A stretch of DNA of 64,000 bases from contig NZ_SRMB01000009.1 of NCBI RefSeq assembly GCF_004745645.1, forward strand, positions 20,691 to 84,690. Reading direction: 5' to 3'. This document shows, one piece after another, positions 44,377 to 52,853 of the stretch. Positions within the stretch are counted from its first letter, which is position 1, and each line of letters starts with the position of its first letter. This DNA is from Hymenobacter metallicola (GTDB taxonomy: Bacteria > Bacteroidota > Bacteroidia > Cytophagales > Hymenobacteraceae). The notes beneath the pieces were generated by a model. It saw only the letters and a program-made list of their open reading frames with translations, searched no databases and was not told the origin of the DNA. Position numbers and translations under genes: made by a program.

Positions 44377-44827
44377 GGGTTGCTAGCCGGCCACGCCGGG
44401 TTTCGGTTACCACGTGCGTGACGACACCCCACACGTCAATCATGTCAAACTCGCCGCCGATGCGCACTTCCGGGTAGCTCGGGTTGTCCGGTACCAGAAA
44501 CCAGGTATCCCCGCGCCGAAGTAGGCGCTTGACCGTAAAGCCGCCCTCGACGACGGCAATGACCACGTCGTCGTGCTGGGCCTGCAGGTGGCAGTCGACG
44601 GCCAGCAGGGCCCCGTCGCGGATGCCCGACTCGCCCCCGCTCATGCTCTCGCCCATGACCCGCACCAGGTAGGACGAGTCGGGATGCGGCAGCAGTAGCC
44701 GGTTCAAATCCAGCCGCAGGGCCTGGTGGTCATCGGCCGGCGAGGGGAAGCCCGCCGGCACCATCGAATCAAAAAAACGAAACCACAAGGGCTTCCGAGC
44801 AACAGGCAGTACAACAACTTCACACAT
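44360..44827 (-). CDS. umuD: UmuD-like S24 self-cleaving peptidase
   Basis: The 155-residue protein (ATG 44827) has the cleavage site Ala-Gly in VPAGFPSPADD (about 23-24), the catalytic Ser in MGESMSGGESG (about 59) and Lys in GGFTVKRLL (about 96). These are the features of UmuD and LexA C-terminal domains, without the LexA DNA-binding domain. RecA-filament-stimulated self-cleavage would produce UmuD', the partner of UmuC. The upstream palindromes at 44863-44903 are the natural regulatory candidates. Confidence 0.93.
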   Translation of the reverse strand: MCEVVVLPVARKPLWFRFFDSMVPAGFPSPADDHQALRLDLNRLLLPHPDSSYLVRVMGESMSGGESGIRDGALLAVDCHLQAQHDDVVIAVVEGGFTVKRLLRRGDTWFLVPDNPSYPEVRIGGEFDMIDVWGVVTHVVTETRRGRLATRVRVS

Positions 44828-44851
44828 AGCGGTCTGAAAACAGGGTTGGCG

Positions 44852-44859
44852 CAAGTATA
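44852..44859 (-). promoter_or_regulatory. possible -7 box of umuDC
   Basis: On the minus strand TATACTTG differs by one base from TAnnTTTG. It lies about 25 bp before the umuD ATG and downstream of the two palindromes. Confidence 0.35.
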
Positions 44860-44862
44860 CGC

Positions 44863-44880
44863 GCTACTAATATAATTAGC
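44863..44880. promoter_or_regulatory. imperfect palindrome upstream of umuD
   Basis: GCTACTAAT and ATAATTAGC form an imperfect dyad that shares the half-site CTACTAAT with the perfect palindrome 8 bp away. It is read as a second operator copy. Confidence 0.4.
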
Positions 44881-44887
44881 TAAACAT

Positions 44888-44903
44888 CTACTAATTTTAG
44901 TAG
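44888..44903. promoter_or_regulatory. perfect palindrome, candidate SOS-like operator of umuDC
   Basis: CTACTAA and TTAGTAG flank TT as a perfect 7 bp dyad, about 60 bp upstream of umuD. It is a candidate damage-response operator; which repressor binds is unknown. Confidence 0.5.
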
Positions 44904-45056
44904 TCGCATGCTCTACTAGATATGGTTTCGTCCAAGGTGGTTTGCAGGGCTTTCCTACTGGTAGGCCGGCAAAGCAACTAAAGCAGAGCAGCGTTTGGAT
45001 TGGGGTTTCTATCTTTACCCACTGGGTCCGCTCTCCCACCCGCCCGGCCTTACCGC

Positions 45057-45539
45057 ATGAAAAGCTCCCCTTCAGGTCTCGTCCTGCCGACCCACCGCCA
45101 GCCCCGCCCCAGCTTCGAGCAGCGGTTCTGGGCCAAGGTGGACAAGACTGAGTCGTGCTGGAACTGGACCGGGGCCATCAACATCATGGGGTATGGGGCC
45201 ATCCGGCATCAGGCCGGCCCCACCCGCGAGACGCGGTCGGTGAAAAAAGCGCCTTGGGTCAGCTACGAGCTGCATATTGGTCCCGTGCCGGAGGGCGTGC
45301 CGCTGCTCCATACCTGCGGGAACCGCCGCTGCGTCCGACCCGATCACCTGGCCCTGGGCTCGCCCGACAGCCTCCCCCGCAAGCGGGGTCCCAAGCCCAG
45401 AACGAGTTGTCCGCGTGGCCATGCCTATACGCCGGAGAGTACCTATGTTTACCAAGGCAGCCGGTCTTGCCGCACCTGCCGCCGCATTCGATCCCAGCAA
45501 GCTGCCGCAGCCCGGCGGGCTGCGCGGCAGAAACGTTAG
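45057..45539 (+). CDS. HNH endonuclease of phage/homing type
   Basis: The protein is 160 residues from ATG 45057. It starts with a FEQRFWAKVDKTESCWNWTGA block, then YGAIRH and WVSYELHIGPVPEGVPLLHTC, NRRCVRPDHLALGS. This is the HNH_3 pattern of phage and homing nucleases with C-C/H-N-H residues present. A second small zinc-finger-like end follows (CPRGHAYTPESTYVYQG then CRTCRR), probably for DNA binding. It stands alone, without an adjacent intron or intein. Confidence 0.85.
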   Translation: MKSSPSGLVLPTHRQPRPSFEQRFWAKVDKTESCWNWTGAINIMGYGAIRHQAGPTRETRSVKKAPWVSYELHIGPVPEGVPLLHTCGNRRCVRPDHLALGSPDSLPRKRGPKPRTSCPRGHAYTPESTYVYQGSRSCRTCRRIRSQQAAAARRAARQKR

Positions 45540-45839
45540 GTCCGGTAGCTAGCGAGGAAAGCAGCACTTCGGACATGACACCGGCACCCGGAACCCGGGG
45601 GCGGCAGCGGCCTAGCCCCCTCGGGTAGCCGGCATGCCCCGCCTCCGCGTTCCGGCGGCTACCTAGCTCAGCACGACCTCTCCAGGCTTTCTGCTCGGCG
45701 GGCCAGCATGCTACCTTTTCGCGGCAGGATGCAATTGTACTTAAATGCGTAATATTAGGGTAACATCCCGACCCTACTTTTGCAGGGACACTTCCCCGGC
45801 ATTGGTGCGGCTGCTCCCTTTCCTTTTTTCCCTTTCTCC
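45540..45839. other. 300 bp intergenic stretch with promoter at its end
   Basis: GC-rich sequence without a gene. Near its right end an A/T-rich stretch (45731-45782) holds the likely promoter of the secreted nuclease gene. Confidence 0.45.
45775..45782 (+). promoter_or_regulatory. -7 box before the secreted nuclease gene
   Basis: TACTTTTG fits TAnnTTTG exactly, 58 bp before the ATG at 45840. No clear -33 TTTG is seen at the usual distance. Confidence 0.4.
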
Positions 45840-47162
45840 ATGAACTACTTGTACCGGCATGCCCGCGGTTTCTGGCTGGCGGCCTTCCTGGTCACGTCCC
45901 TGTGGACTGGCCCCTGGGCCGCACAGGCGCAGTCCACCACGCGCGAATCCTTTGAAACGGGCACCAAAACCACCTACCCTGCCGGCTCGGTCACGCTGAG
46001 CACCGGCACGTGGACCTTTGACGATGCCCTGCTGGGCACCTCGGCCCAGGACCGCAAAAATGGCCTGCAGGCCCCGCGCCTGACCCAGGCCGGCAAGCTG
46101 ACCATGGACTTCTTCCTGCCCGACGGCGCCTCCACCGTCACGGTGCAGCACGCGCTCTACGACACGCAGGCCAGCTCGGGCTTTGAACTCTACTACCAGA
46201 GTCAGAACTGCGGCTGTACCACCTGGATTAAGGCCGGTACGACGGTCATTGCCAGCTCAACGGCCCTGCAGACGGCTTCCTTCCCCGTCAACGTTTCGGG
46301 TCCCATCCGCTTCGAGCTGCGCAAGGTTTCCGGCGGAGCCGCCCAGCTCAACCTGGACGACTTTACGGTCACGCCCTTCTCGGTGACCCCGCCGCCCGTG
46401 GCCGGCGACAACGACCACCTGACGATGGGCAACCCCAGCGGGGCGGTAACGGACGTGAACATGCCCTTCAACTACCTCATGCGCAAGCCCCAGTTCGCCC
46501 TCTCCTACCACCGCGACCAGGGCAAGCCCAACTGGGTCAGCTGGTATCTGGCCCCGGTGTGGCTGGGCAGCACCCCACGCCAGGATAATTTTCGGGCCGA
46601 TCCGGAGCTGCCCGCCGGCTGGTACCAGGTTGGCAGCGGCAGCTACTCGGGCTCGGGCTTCGACCGGGGGCACAACACGCCCTCGGCCGACCGCACCAGC
46701 TCGGTGGCCGACAACTCGGCTACGTTTCTGATGACCAACATGATTCCCCAGTCGCCCAACAACAACCAGATTACCTGGGCCACGCTGGAAAACTACGCCC
46801 GTACCCTGGTCGGGCAGGGCAACGAGCTCTACATCATCATGGGCAGCTACGGCAAGGGCGGCACGGGCTCAGCCGGCTACAAGGAAACCATCGACAACGG
46901 CCGCGTGCAGGTGCCCACCCGCGTGTGGAAAGTCATCGTGGTCTTGCCCACCGGCACCAACGACGTGGCACGCGTGAGTGCGGCGACCCGCATCATCGCC
47001 GTGGACACGCCCAACCAGCAGGGGCTGACCAGCAACTGGGGCCAGTACCGCACCAGCGTGGACGCCATTGAAGCCAACACCGGCCTGGATCTGCTCTCGG
47101 CCCTGCCCACGGCGGTGCAGGACGTGGTAGAAGCCGCCATCGATAACGGTCCGACCCAATGA
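45840..47162 (+). CDS. secreted DNA/RNA non-specific endonuclease (DRGH type)
   Basis: The protein is 440 residues from ATG 45840 with a signal peptide ending AAQAQS. Residues about 25-160 form a beta-sandwich region (ESFETGTKTTYPAGSVTLST and LNLDDFTVTPF) typical of Bacteroidota secreted nucleases and lamin-tail-like proteins. The catalytic part has GSGFDRGHNTPSADRT (DRGH, catalytic His, about 290) and TNMIPQSPNNNQITW with the metal-binding Asn (about 322). It probably cuts external DNA or RNA for phosphate, or acts against competitors. Its stop overlaps the next frame as ATGA, so it may be co-translated with the T9SS protein. Confidence 0.9.
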   Translation: MNYLYRHARGFWLAAFLVTSLWTGPWAAQAQSTTRESFETGTKTTYPAGSVTLSTGTWTFDDALLGTSAQDRKNGLQAPRLTQAGKLTMDFFLPDGASTVTVQHALYDTQASSGFELYYQSQNCGCTTWIKAGTTVIASSTALQTASFPVNVSGPIRFELRKVSGGAAQLNLDDFTVTPFSVTPPPVAGDNDHLTMGNPSGAVTDVNMPFNYLMRKPQFALSYHRDQGKPNWVSWYLAPVWLGSTPRQDNFRADPELPAGWYQVGSGSYSGSGFDRGHNTPSADRTSSVADNSATFLMTNMIPQSPNNNQITWATLENYARTLVGQGNELYIIMGSYGKGGTGSAGYKETIDNGRVQVPTRVWKVIVVLPTGTNDVARVSAATRIIAVDTPNQQGLTSNWGQYRTSVDAIEANTGLDLLSALPTAVQDVVEAAIDNGPTQ

Positions 47163-47209
47163 GCCAGCCTTTTTTTCCTTTTTTCGCCGGCCCTCAGCCT
47201 TTGCTTGCC

Positions 47210-50200
47210 ATGCTGCGCTTTCGCCTTTTCTTTCTTCCGGCCCTGCTCAGCCTGGTGCTGAGCCTGGGGCTCTCGCTGACCAGCCAGGCCCAGCTCGCGC
47301 TGCCCGGCAGCAGCCCGGTCACGGTGACCTTCGACTCGTTTGGTAGCAGCGCCACGGCGGCATTGCCCAGCGGCTTTGTCCTAGCGGGCGGGACCTCCCC
47401 CACCTACAGCAACGCGGGCAACACCGCGGCCACGACCCAGGCCGCCGGCACCACCGGCACGGGCGCGCTGAGTTCAAACTCAGCCGGCGGGGCCTACAAC
47501 TTCGGCAACGGCGTCAACAGCACGGCCCCGGACCGGGCCCTGGGCTTTTTGTCCTCGAGCAGCTATTCCTCCCCGCGCAACATCCTGCTGGCCGTGCAGA
47601 ACACGAGTGGGGCGACCATCACGGAGCTGACGGTGGCCTACGACGTGGAAAAGTACCGCCTGGGCACCCGCGCCTTCGAGTGGCAGTTTTTTACCAGCCC
47701 CGACGGCAGCATTTGGACCCAGGTAACGACGCTCACGCAGAGCTACCCCGCTGACGGGGCCACCGGTGCGCCGGTCAATCCGCCCACGACCAGCAGCAAG
47801 ACCACCACGCTCACCGGCCTGAACCTGGCTTCCGGGGCTACCACCTACCTGCGCTGGGCTTATGTGGGTGCCGGCGGCAGCACCAACGGCCAGGGTCTGG
47901 GCCTGGATAACCTCGTGCTCACGCCCACGCTGGGCAATCCAGGCACGCCCACGATTACCACCGGAACGGTCACAGGCAGTCCGTTCTGCGTGACAGCTAC
48001 CAGCGGCAGCAGCGTCTCCGTGCCCTTTACCGTCAGCGGCACGCTCAGCGGCGACTTTGCCGTGCAGCTGTCCTCGGCCAGCGGCACCTTCCCGGCGGAC
48101 GCCACCACGAGCCTGATCGGGCAGGGCACCAGCTCCCCGCTGGCCGCCACGCTGCCGGCCGGTACGCCCGCCGGCAGCGGCTACCGGGTGCGGGTCGTGC
48201 ACGCGGCCAGCGGCACGCTGGGCTCCCCCAACCCGAGCAACCTGGTCGTTAACGCTGCCCCCGCCACCAATCCGGTCACGGTCACTCCCTCGACGGCGCA
48301 GGCCGTGCTCACCACCGGTACCGGGGCTACGCTCACGGCCTCGGCCAGTGTAGCTTCTTCCTACCAGTGGGCCTTCGGCACCGCGGAAAACGGGCCCTAT
48401 ACCAGCTCCATCAGCGGGGCAACCAGCGCCAGCTATCAACTGCGCGGGGCCGACTTCGGCGGTGCGGGCACCTATTACCTGGTTGCCCGGGCTACGAGCA
48501 CCTGCGGCAGCGTGCCGGGCACCAGTGCCCCGATTACGGTAACTGTGACGGCCCCTACGCCCGAGCTGACGATTACCCCGCTGACGGTGCCCGATTTTGG
48601 CAGCATCTACGTGGGCGCCGCCTCGGGCAGCCAACCTGTAACCGTGCGCGGTACCAACCTGAGTAGCCCGGTGACCTTTACCCCGCCGCCCGGCTTTGAG
48701 ATCCGTACCGGCTCGGCCCCGTTTGCTTGCTGCGCCATAACGCTCACGCCCCAGAACGGCACGCTCCCCAGCACCACCATCGACGTACGCTTCGTGCCCA
48801 CGCTGGCCCAGGTATATCTGGCCACGGTGGCCGTGGGCTCAACGGACGTGCCCAGCCAGGACCCGGTAAACGTGTCGGGAACGGGCGTGGCCCCAATTTT
48901 CCCGGCCACGGTGCAGACGGCTCCCGTGACGGGTATCACCGCGACCCAGGCCCTGAGCGGCGGCACCATCAGCTCCGACGGCAACGCTGAGGTAACCGAG
49001 CGCGGCGTCGTGTATGCCACCACGGCCGCCCCCACCCTGGCGAACCAAGTTACGGTGGATGGCACCGGTGCAGGCACCTTTACCAGCACGCTCACGGGCC
49101 TGCAGCCCAATACGCTCTACTACGTGCGGGCCTACGCCACCAACGAAGTAGGCACCAGCTACGGCGAGCAACTTACCTTTACCACGGCCCGCGTGGCCCT
49201 GGCGGCTGAGCCCACCCAATCCTCGACGCTGACAGCCAGCCAGCTGACTCCCACTACGGTGCAGCTCTCGGCCAGCGGGGGCACGGGCAGCAAGCGCCTG
49301 TTTCTGGCCACCCAGTCGGCCGACCTGCTGAGCGTGCCCGCCGACGGGACGACCTACTCGGGCAACGCCACGCTGGGCCAGGGCGATCAACCGGCCCCGG
49401 GCATCTTCGTCGTGCAGGCCGGCGTGGGCACGAGCGTGACTATCACCGGGCTGCAGCCGAACACGGAGTACACCTTTGCCGTCTTCGACTACAACGACGA
49501 CAACACCACGGGGGCCGAGAACTACCGCACCCAGGACCCGGGCAAGCTCACGCTCAGCACGCCCGAGCAGCCGGCTCAGCTGCTGCTGGAGGAAAACTTC
49601 CTCTACGCCAGCGGCGAGGCGCTGACCACCCGCGGCTGGACCGGTCACAACGCGACCGGCACCACCCCGATTCTGACCAGCAATGGGGGCCTTGCCCGCT
49701 CGGACTACAATGCCACGGGCGGTAATGCCGCGGCCCTGACGGCCTCCGGCGAGGACATCCACCGCACGTTTGCCCCCGTGGCGCCCGGCACGCCGGTGTA
49801 CGCCGCCTTTCTGGTGCAGGTGGGCAGCTCCACCGGAGCCGACTATTTCTTCCACTTGGGCCCGGACCCGATCAGCACCACTTACCGGGCGCGGGTGCTG
49901 GTCAAGCCCGGCACCACGGCCGGCAAAGTGCAGTTCGGCGTCAGCGGCAGCGGCACGACGGCCGTCTACGATCCGACCGAGTACGAGACGGGCACGCCCT
50001 ACCTGCTGGTCGTGCGCTACAGCTTCGGCAGCAGCGGCACCGAAACCCGCCTCTACGTCAATCCAGGGGTGAGTGAGCCAACGGCCAGCAACGCGACCAG
50101 CACCGAGGCGGCCACCTCGTCCCCGACCAACATCGGCTCGGTGGCCCTGCGCCAGGGCAGCAACACCTCTCCTCTGCTGCTAGATGGGCTGCGCGTGGGC

Positions 50201-50743
50201 ACCACCTTTGCCGTGGTGCGCCAGCAGCTGCCCGCCCCGCTGCCCGTGCAGCTGAGCGCCTTCACGGGTCAGGTGCAGCAGGCCTCGGCCGTGCTGCGCT
50301 GGTCGACGGCGCAGGAGCTGCACAACGACCGGTTTGAACTCGAACGGGCCCGCGACGGGGCCCACTTCACGCGCATTGCCACGCTCAAGGGCAAGGGCAC
50401 CACGTCGACGGCCTCGAGCTACAGCTACACCGATGCCGGCGTGCTGCAGCCCGGCCAGACGCTCTACTACCGTCTGCGGCAGGTAGACACCGACGGCTCG
50501 GCTTCCTATTCCAAGGTGGTCGTGCTCTCGGGCACGGGGCTGTCCTTGCAAGCCGTCCCGAACCCGGCCCACGACCAGGTCCGCCTGCTGGGCGCCTCGG
50601 CGGCCACGGCCCAGGTGCTGGACCTGACCGGGCGGGTGCTGCGCACGGTAGCGACCACGGAGTCGGTTTCGCTCCGAGGCCTGGCGCCGGGGGTATACGT
50701 GGTGCGCTGCGGCAGTCAGACGACCAAGCTGCAGGTCGAGTAG
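47210..50743 (+). CDS. large T9SS-exported multidomain surface protein
   Basis: The protein is 1177 residues from ATG 47210, the start that gives a good signal peptide (FRLFFLPALLSLVLSLGLS, ending SQAQ). An upstream ATG at 47159 overlaps the nuclease stop. Domains in order: a beta-sandwich region (about 30-260), Ig/PKD-like parts rich in Ser, Thr and Gly, a choice-of-anchor-like block with FGSIYVGAASGSQPVTV (about 460-560), fibronectin III-like repeats (LTGLQPNTLYYVRAYA and ITGLQPNTEYTFAVFD), a lectin-like beta sheet, and a C-terminal part with ELHNDRFELERARDG and the T9SS sorting domain (VPNPAHDQVRLLG to end). It is probably a surface adhesin or cargo of the same export system as the nuclease. 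Confidence 0.85.
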   Translation: MLRFRLFFLPALLSLVLSLGLSLTSQAQLALPGSSPVTVTFDSFGSSATAALPSGFVLAGGTSPTYSNAGNTAATTQAAGTTGTGALSSNSAGGAYNFGNGVNSTAPDRALGFLSSSSYSSPRNILLAVQNTSGATITELTVAYDVEKYRLGTRAFEWQFFTSPDGSIWTQVTTLTQSYPADGATGAPVNPPTTSSKTTTLTGLNLASGATTYLRWAYVGAGGSTNGQGLGLDNLVLTPTLGNPGTPTITTGTVTGSPFCVTATSGSSVSVPFTVSGTLSGDFAVQLSSASGTFPADATTSLIGQGTSSPLAATLPAGTPAGSGYRVRVVHAASGTLGSPNPSNLVVNAAPATNPVTVTPSTAQAVLTTGTGATLTASASVASSYQWAFGTAENGPYTSSISGATSASYQLRGADFGGAGTYYLVARATSTCGSVPGTSAPITVTVTAPTPELTITPLTVPDFGSIYVGAASGSQPVTVRGTNLSSPVTFTPPPGFEIRTGSAPFACCAITLTPQNGTLPSTTIDVRFVPTLAQVYLATVAVGSTDVPSQDPVNVSGTGVAPIFPATVQTAPVTGITATQALSGGTISSDGNAEVTERGVVYATTAAPTLANQVTVDGTGAGTFTSTLTGLQPNTLYYVRAYATNEVGTSYGEQLTFTTARVALAAEPTQSSTLTASQLTPTTVQLSASGGTGSKRLFLATQSADLLSVPADGTTYSGNATLGQGDQPAPGIFVVQAGVGTSVTITGLQPNTEYTFAVFDYNDDNTTGAENYRTQDPGKLTLSTPEQPAQLLLEENFLYASGEALTTRGWTGHNATGTTPILTSNGGLARSDYNATGGNAAALTASGEDIHRTFAPVAPGTPVYAAFLVQVGSSTGADYFFHLGPDPISTTYRARVLVKPGTTAGKVQFGVSGSGTTAVYDPTEYETGTPYLLVVRYSFGSSGTETRLYVNPGVSEPTASNATSTEAATSSPTNIGSVALRQGSNTSPLLLDGLRVGTTFAVVRQQLPAPLPVQLSAFTGQVQQASAVLRWSTAQELHNDRFELERARDGAHFTRIATLKGKGTTSTASSYSYTDAGVLQPGQTLYYRLRQVDTDGSASYSKVVVLSGTGLSLQAVPNPAHDQVRLLGASAATAQVLDLTGRVLRTVATTESVSLRGLAPGVYVVRCGSQTTKLQVE

Positions 50744-50841
50744 CCAAGTATCTGGGAACCGGTATCGTCCCGTTCCTATCTTCGCTGCGCCAACCGTGTT
50801 GCGTATTGGCAATAAGGTACGCAACGCATGCACTGGCCTTG

Positions 50842-50870
50842 AAAAGCCCGACCTGCTAGGTCGGGCTTTT
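50842..50870 (+). terminator. rho-independent terminator
   Basis: AAAAGCCCGACCT and AGGTCGGGCTTTT form a perfect 13 bp stem with a 3 bp loop and a long T run, about 100 bp after the T9SS gene. Confidence 0.92.
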
Positions 50871-51037
50871 TTTGTGGTACCTAGTCGCGCCCGCGCCTGG
50901 GTTTCGCATCCGTAACGTCTGCATCCTGCTGGACGTGGTTGTAGTGCGTACGGCCTTATGGGACCGGGGCCACTCGGGCGGGCATGAACGAATTGTTACC
51001 TCTTAGGCAAGCTCACACACTATTATTCAGAACATCC

Positions 51038-51045
51038 TATATTTG
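51038..51045 (+). promoter_or_regulatory. -7 box of a candidate small RNA
   Basis: TATATTTG is a perfect TAnnTTTG box. No matching -33 box is evident. A short transcript from about 51053 would end at the terminator at 51083-51115. Confidence 0.45.
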
Positions 51046-51052
51046 TCCTGCC

Positions 51053-51116
51053 CTGGTAGTAGGTAAAGGCATTCTCAAGGGCAAGCCCGTCGGTTTTCAA
51101 CCGGTGGGCTTTTTTG
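51053..51116 (+). ncRNA. candidate small RNA of about 60 nt
   Basis: The segment between the -7 box at 51038-51045 and a strong terminator hairpin carries no reading frame or gene stop. The terminator would then close a short independent RNA. The alternative is that it is the read-through end of the T9SS transcript. Confidence 0.35.
51083..51116 (+). terminator. rho-independent terminator of the candidate small RNA
   Basis: AAGCCC-GT-CGGTT pairs with AACCG-GT-GGGCTT around a TTC loop, and TTTTTTG follows. The T run is only on the plus strand. Confidence 0.8.
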
Positions 51117-51204
51117 TGTCGTGGGGCCTAGGCTGCGTATCGGGTTGGCCATACGCTCTTCCTGGCTCGGCCTTGTTATCTTACGGCGTCCTGCTCCTAC
51201 CCTT

Positions 51205-51438
51205 ATGGCTTTTACGTACCAGGTCGATGTCCAAGAGTCGACCCTTCCCTTGCCGGAATGCGCAGCTTTCCTGCAAGGCTATATTTCCCGGACCAAGCGC
51301 TTCCCCCGCTCCAGGGATCTGTTGGACTACTCGCCTGAAGGAAGCCTGCGTATTCTTGCCTGTCGATGGAGCGGCCCTGCTACCGCCCCAGTCGTGTACT
51401 ATCGGCTTCGCTTGGAAGCGAGGCGGGCTGAGGGCTGA
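51205..51438 (+). CDS. small hypothetical protein
   Basis: The 77-residue reading frame (ATG 51205) reads AFTYQVDVQESTLPLPECAAF, then SRTKRFPRSRDLLDYSPEGSL and a basic end. It has protein-like alternation and lies just before the cassette array. No family is recognised. It could be the remains of an older cassette, since no repeat separates it clearly from the terminator. Confidence 0.45.
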   Translation: MAFTYQVDVQESTLPLPECAAFLQGYISRTKRFPRSRDLLDYSPEGSLRILACRWSGPATAPVVYYRLRLEARRAEG

Positions 51439-51537
51439 GCTTGTTTTATGGGTGGGGCTGGTCGCTGCTCAGTTGACCGAAGCGGCGGGAATAGTGGACA
51501 TGCAAGGACAGTAGAAGTGTTGTTGCGTATACTGTGC

Positions 51538-51569
51538 GCTTAGTAAGCGAAACCACCGTTATTTTAAAC
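51538..51569 (+). repeat. array repeat CR0 (degenerate)
   Basis: Keeps CACCGTT and the closing AAAC, with GCTTAGTAAGCGAAA at the front. First, weakest copy; it marks the left edge of the array. Confidence 0.45.
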
Positions 51570-51579
51570 TCAGGACGCT

Positions 51580-52098
51580 ATGGATTCTTCAACTACCACA
51601 GATGCTACCGGAGTATCCGAGTCCTACTGGACGGCGGTGGGCAACATTGTCCGGGAGCGGCCTTATGGGCCTGGGGGAGCTGAAATTCGCTTCGGCACCA
51701 AGCATTTTGCCCCGGGAGCCAAAGTGTACATCATCAACTGGTACGCTGGCATGTGCCAGAGCATTATCGTGGTGGGTATGCACCGCAAATCCAAACGGTT
51801 CATCACCCTGGCTCTCGACGTTCGGCTCGTTGAAAACCTGCGGCCCCAGGTGTGCTATAACCCCGCGGTCATTGCTAAACTAAAAGAGCACTTCTCCCCA
51901 AAGCCGCACTTTAACCCGGGCACCATCAATTCCCTCACCAAAGAGTTTGCCGAGCAGGTCTGTGCGACCATTCCGCACTGGCAGCAGAACTACAAAAATG
52001 CTGATCGGGTTGCGCCGGTTCCCGCTCCCGAGTTTGAGAGCCACGTGACTTGGCGCCAGCGCGTGCGGGAGTTCTTTGGATTTCTACCAAAAAGCTGA
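51580..52098 (+). CDS. cassette gene 1, hypothetical protein
   Basis: The 172-residue protein has no signal peptide. Visible blocks are SYWTAVGNIVRERPYG, FGTKHFAPGAKVYIINWYAG, MCQSIIVVGMHRKSKRFITL and a C-terminal helix ending WRQRVREFFGF. The KVYI-N-Y/G-x-IIVVG pattern suggests a small beta-barrel of the kind found in uncharacterised immunity-like proteins. I do not recognise a named family. The gene lies between CR0 and CR1 and its stop is 2 bp before CR1. Confidence 0.75.
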   Translation: MDSSTTTDATGVSESYWTAVGNIVRERPYGPGGAEIRFGTKHFAPGAKVYIINWYAGMCQSIIVVGMHRKSKRFITLALDVRLVENLRPQVCYNPAVIAKLKEHFSPKPHFNPGTINSLTKEFAEQVCATIPHWQQNYKNADRVAPVPAPEFESHVTWRQRVREFFGFLPKS

Positions 52099-52100
52099 AG

Positions 52101-52130
52101 CCTTTCACTAATTGGACCGTTTCACTGAAC
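52101..52130 (+). repeat. array repeat CR1
   Basis: CCTTTCACTAATTGGACCG then TTTCACTGAAC; full-length and close to consensus. Confidence 0.75.
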
Positions 52131-52177
52131 TTGACTATGTATCGCACTGCTTACTGGGAAATCTGTTTCTTCGCCGT

Positions 52178-52684
52178 ATGCTTCCCCTTCCTTCAACCAC
52201 TTTACCCGACTGGGAAACCTTAAAACGCACCGTGTACAGCGATGACGGTTCCCTGCGCGACATCTACGTTCTGGACACTACGCGGGAAGATTGGAACCGC
52301 TGGATAGCCTTCGTCAACGCCCGCTATCCCGTGCGCTGGGAGGCGGAAGGCCACAACGGCGGAGCGCCGGCCACGGCGATCAACGCTGACTTCATCGCTC
52401 GGCGCTGGGACGCGGGCCGCGAACAACTCACCGTCCTGGCCGCCGTGTTCCTCGGCAACGTGCAAGCCAACTGCCACTTCTTTGTCGAAACCAACATCGA
52501 GCAAGACCTGGCCCCTGGAGAAATCCGCACCCCGGCCGATCATGAACAGGTCCTGGCCTATTTAATCGACCTGTCGACAGCGCTAAGCAAAGAAGTAATC
52601 TTAACCGAAGAAAGTGCCGAAGAAGCCGTGTGGTTCAGGGTCAACGGAACCTGTGTGGAATACATCTCCGCACCCTATATATAG
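52178..52684 (+). CDS. cassette gene 2, hypothetical protein
   Basis: The 168-residue soluble protein starts at ATG 52178; the open frame begins inside CR1, but homology-like character begins here. Blocks: LPDWETLKRTVYSDDGSLRD, DTTREDWNRWIAFVNARYP, NADFIARRW, and FFVETNIEQDL with an acidic end. It resembles single-domain immunity or sensor proteins in size and charge, without a match I can name. Confidence 0.72.
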   Translation: MLPLPSTTLPDWETLKRTVYSDDGSLRDIYVLDTTREDWNRWIAFVNARYPVRWEAEGHNGGAPATAINADFIARRWDAGREQLTVLAAVFLGNVQANCHFFVETNIEQDLAPGEIRTPADHEQVLAYLIDLSTALSKEVILTEESAEEAVWFRVNGTCVEYISAPYI

Positions 52685-52725
52685 GATATAGGCGGTGTGC
52701 CCATTTTGCTCAGGAGAGGTAAACG

Positions 52726-52757
52726 CTCCTTTCGCTAGAAGGGCCATTTTTGTGTAC
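52726..52757 (+). repeat. array repeat CR2
   Basis: Starts CTCCTTTCGCTAGAA, keeps GGGCCATTTT, and ends GTGTAC instead of GTGAAC. Confidence 0.65.
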
Positions 52758-52853
52758 TACCCTGCCCATCCCAGCCGCAGCAGCAAGGAGCGGTAAGCTA
52801 GTAGCAACCTGTTCGAAGCGATTTTTTGTGAGGGAATTTTACGTTGGCCGTAT

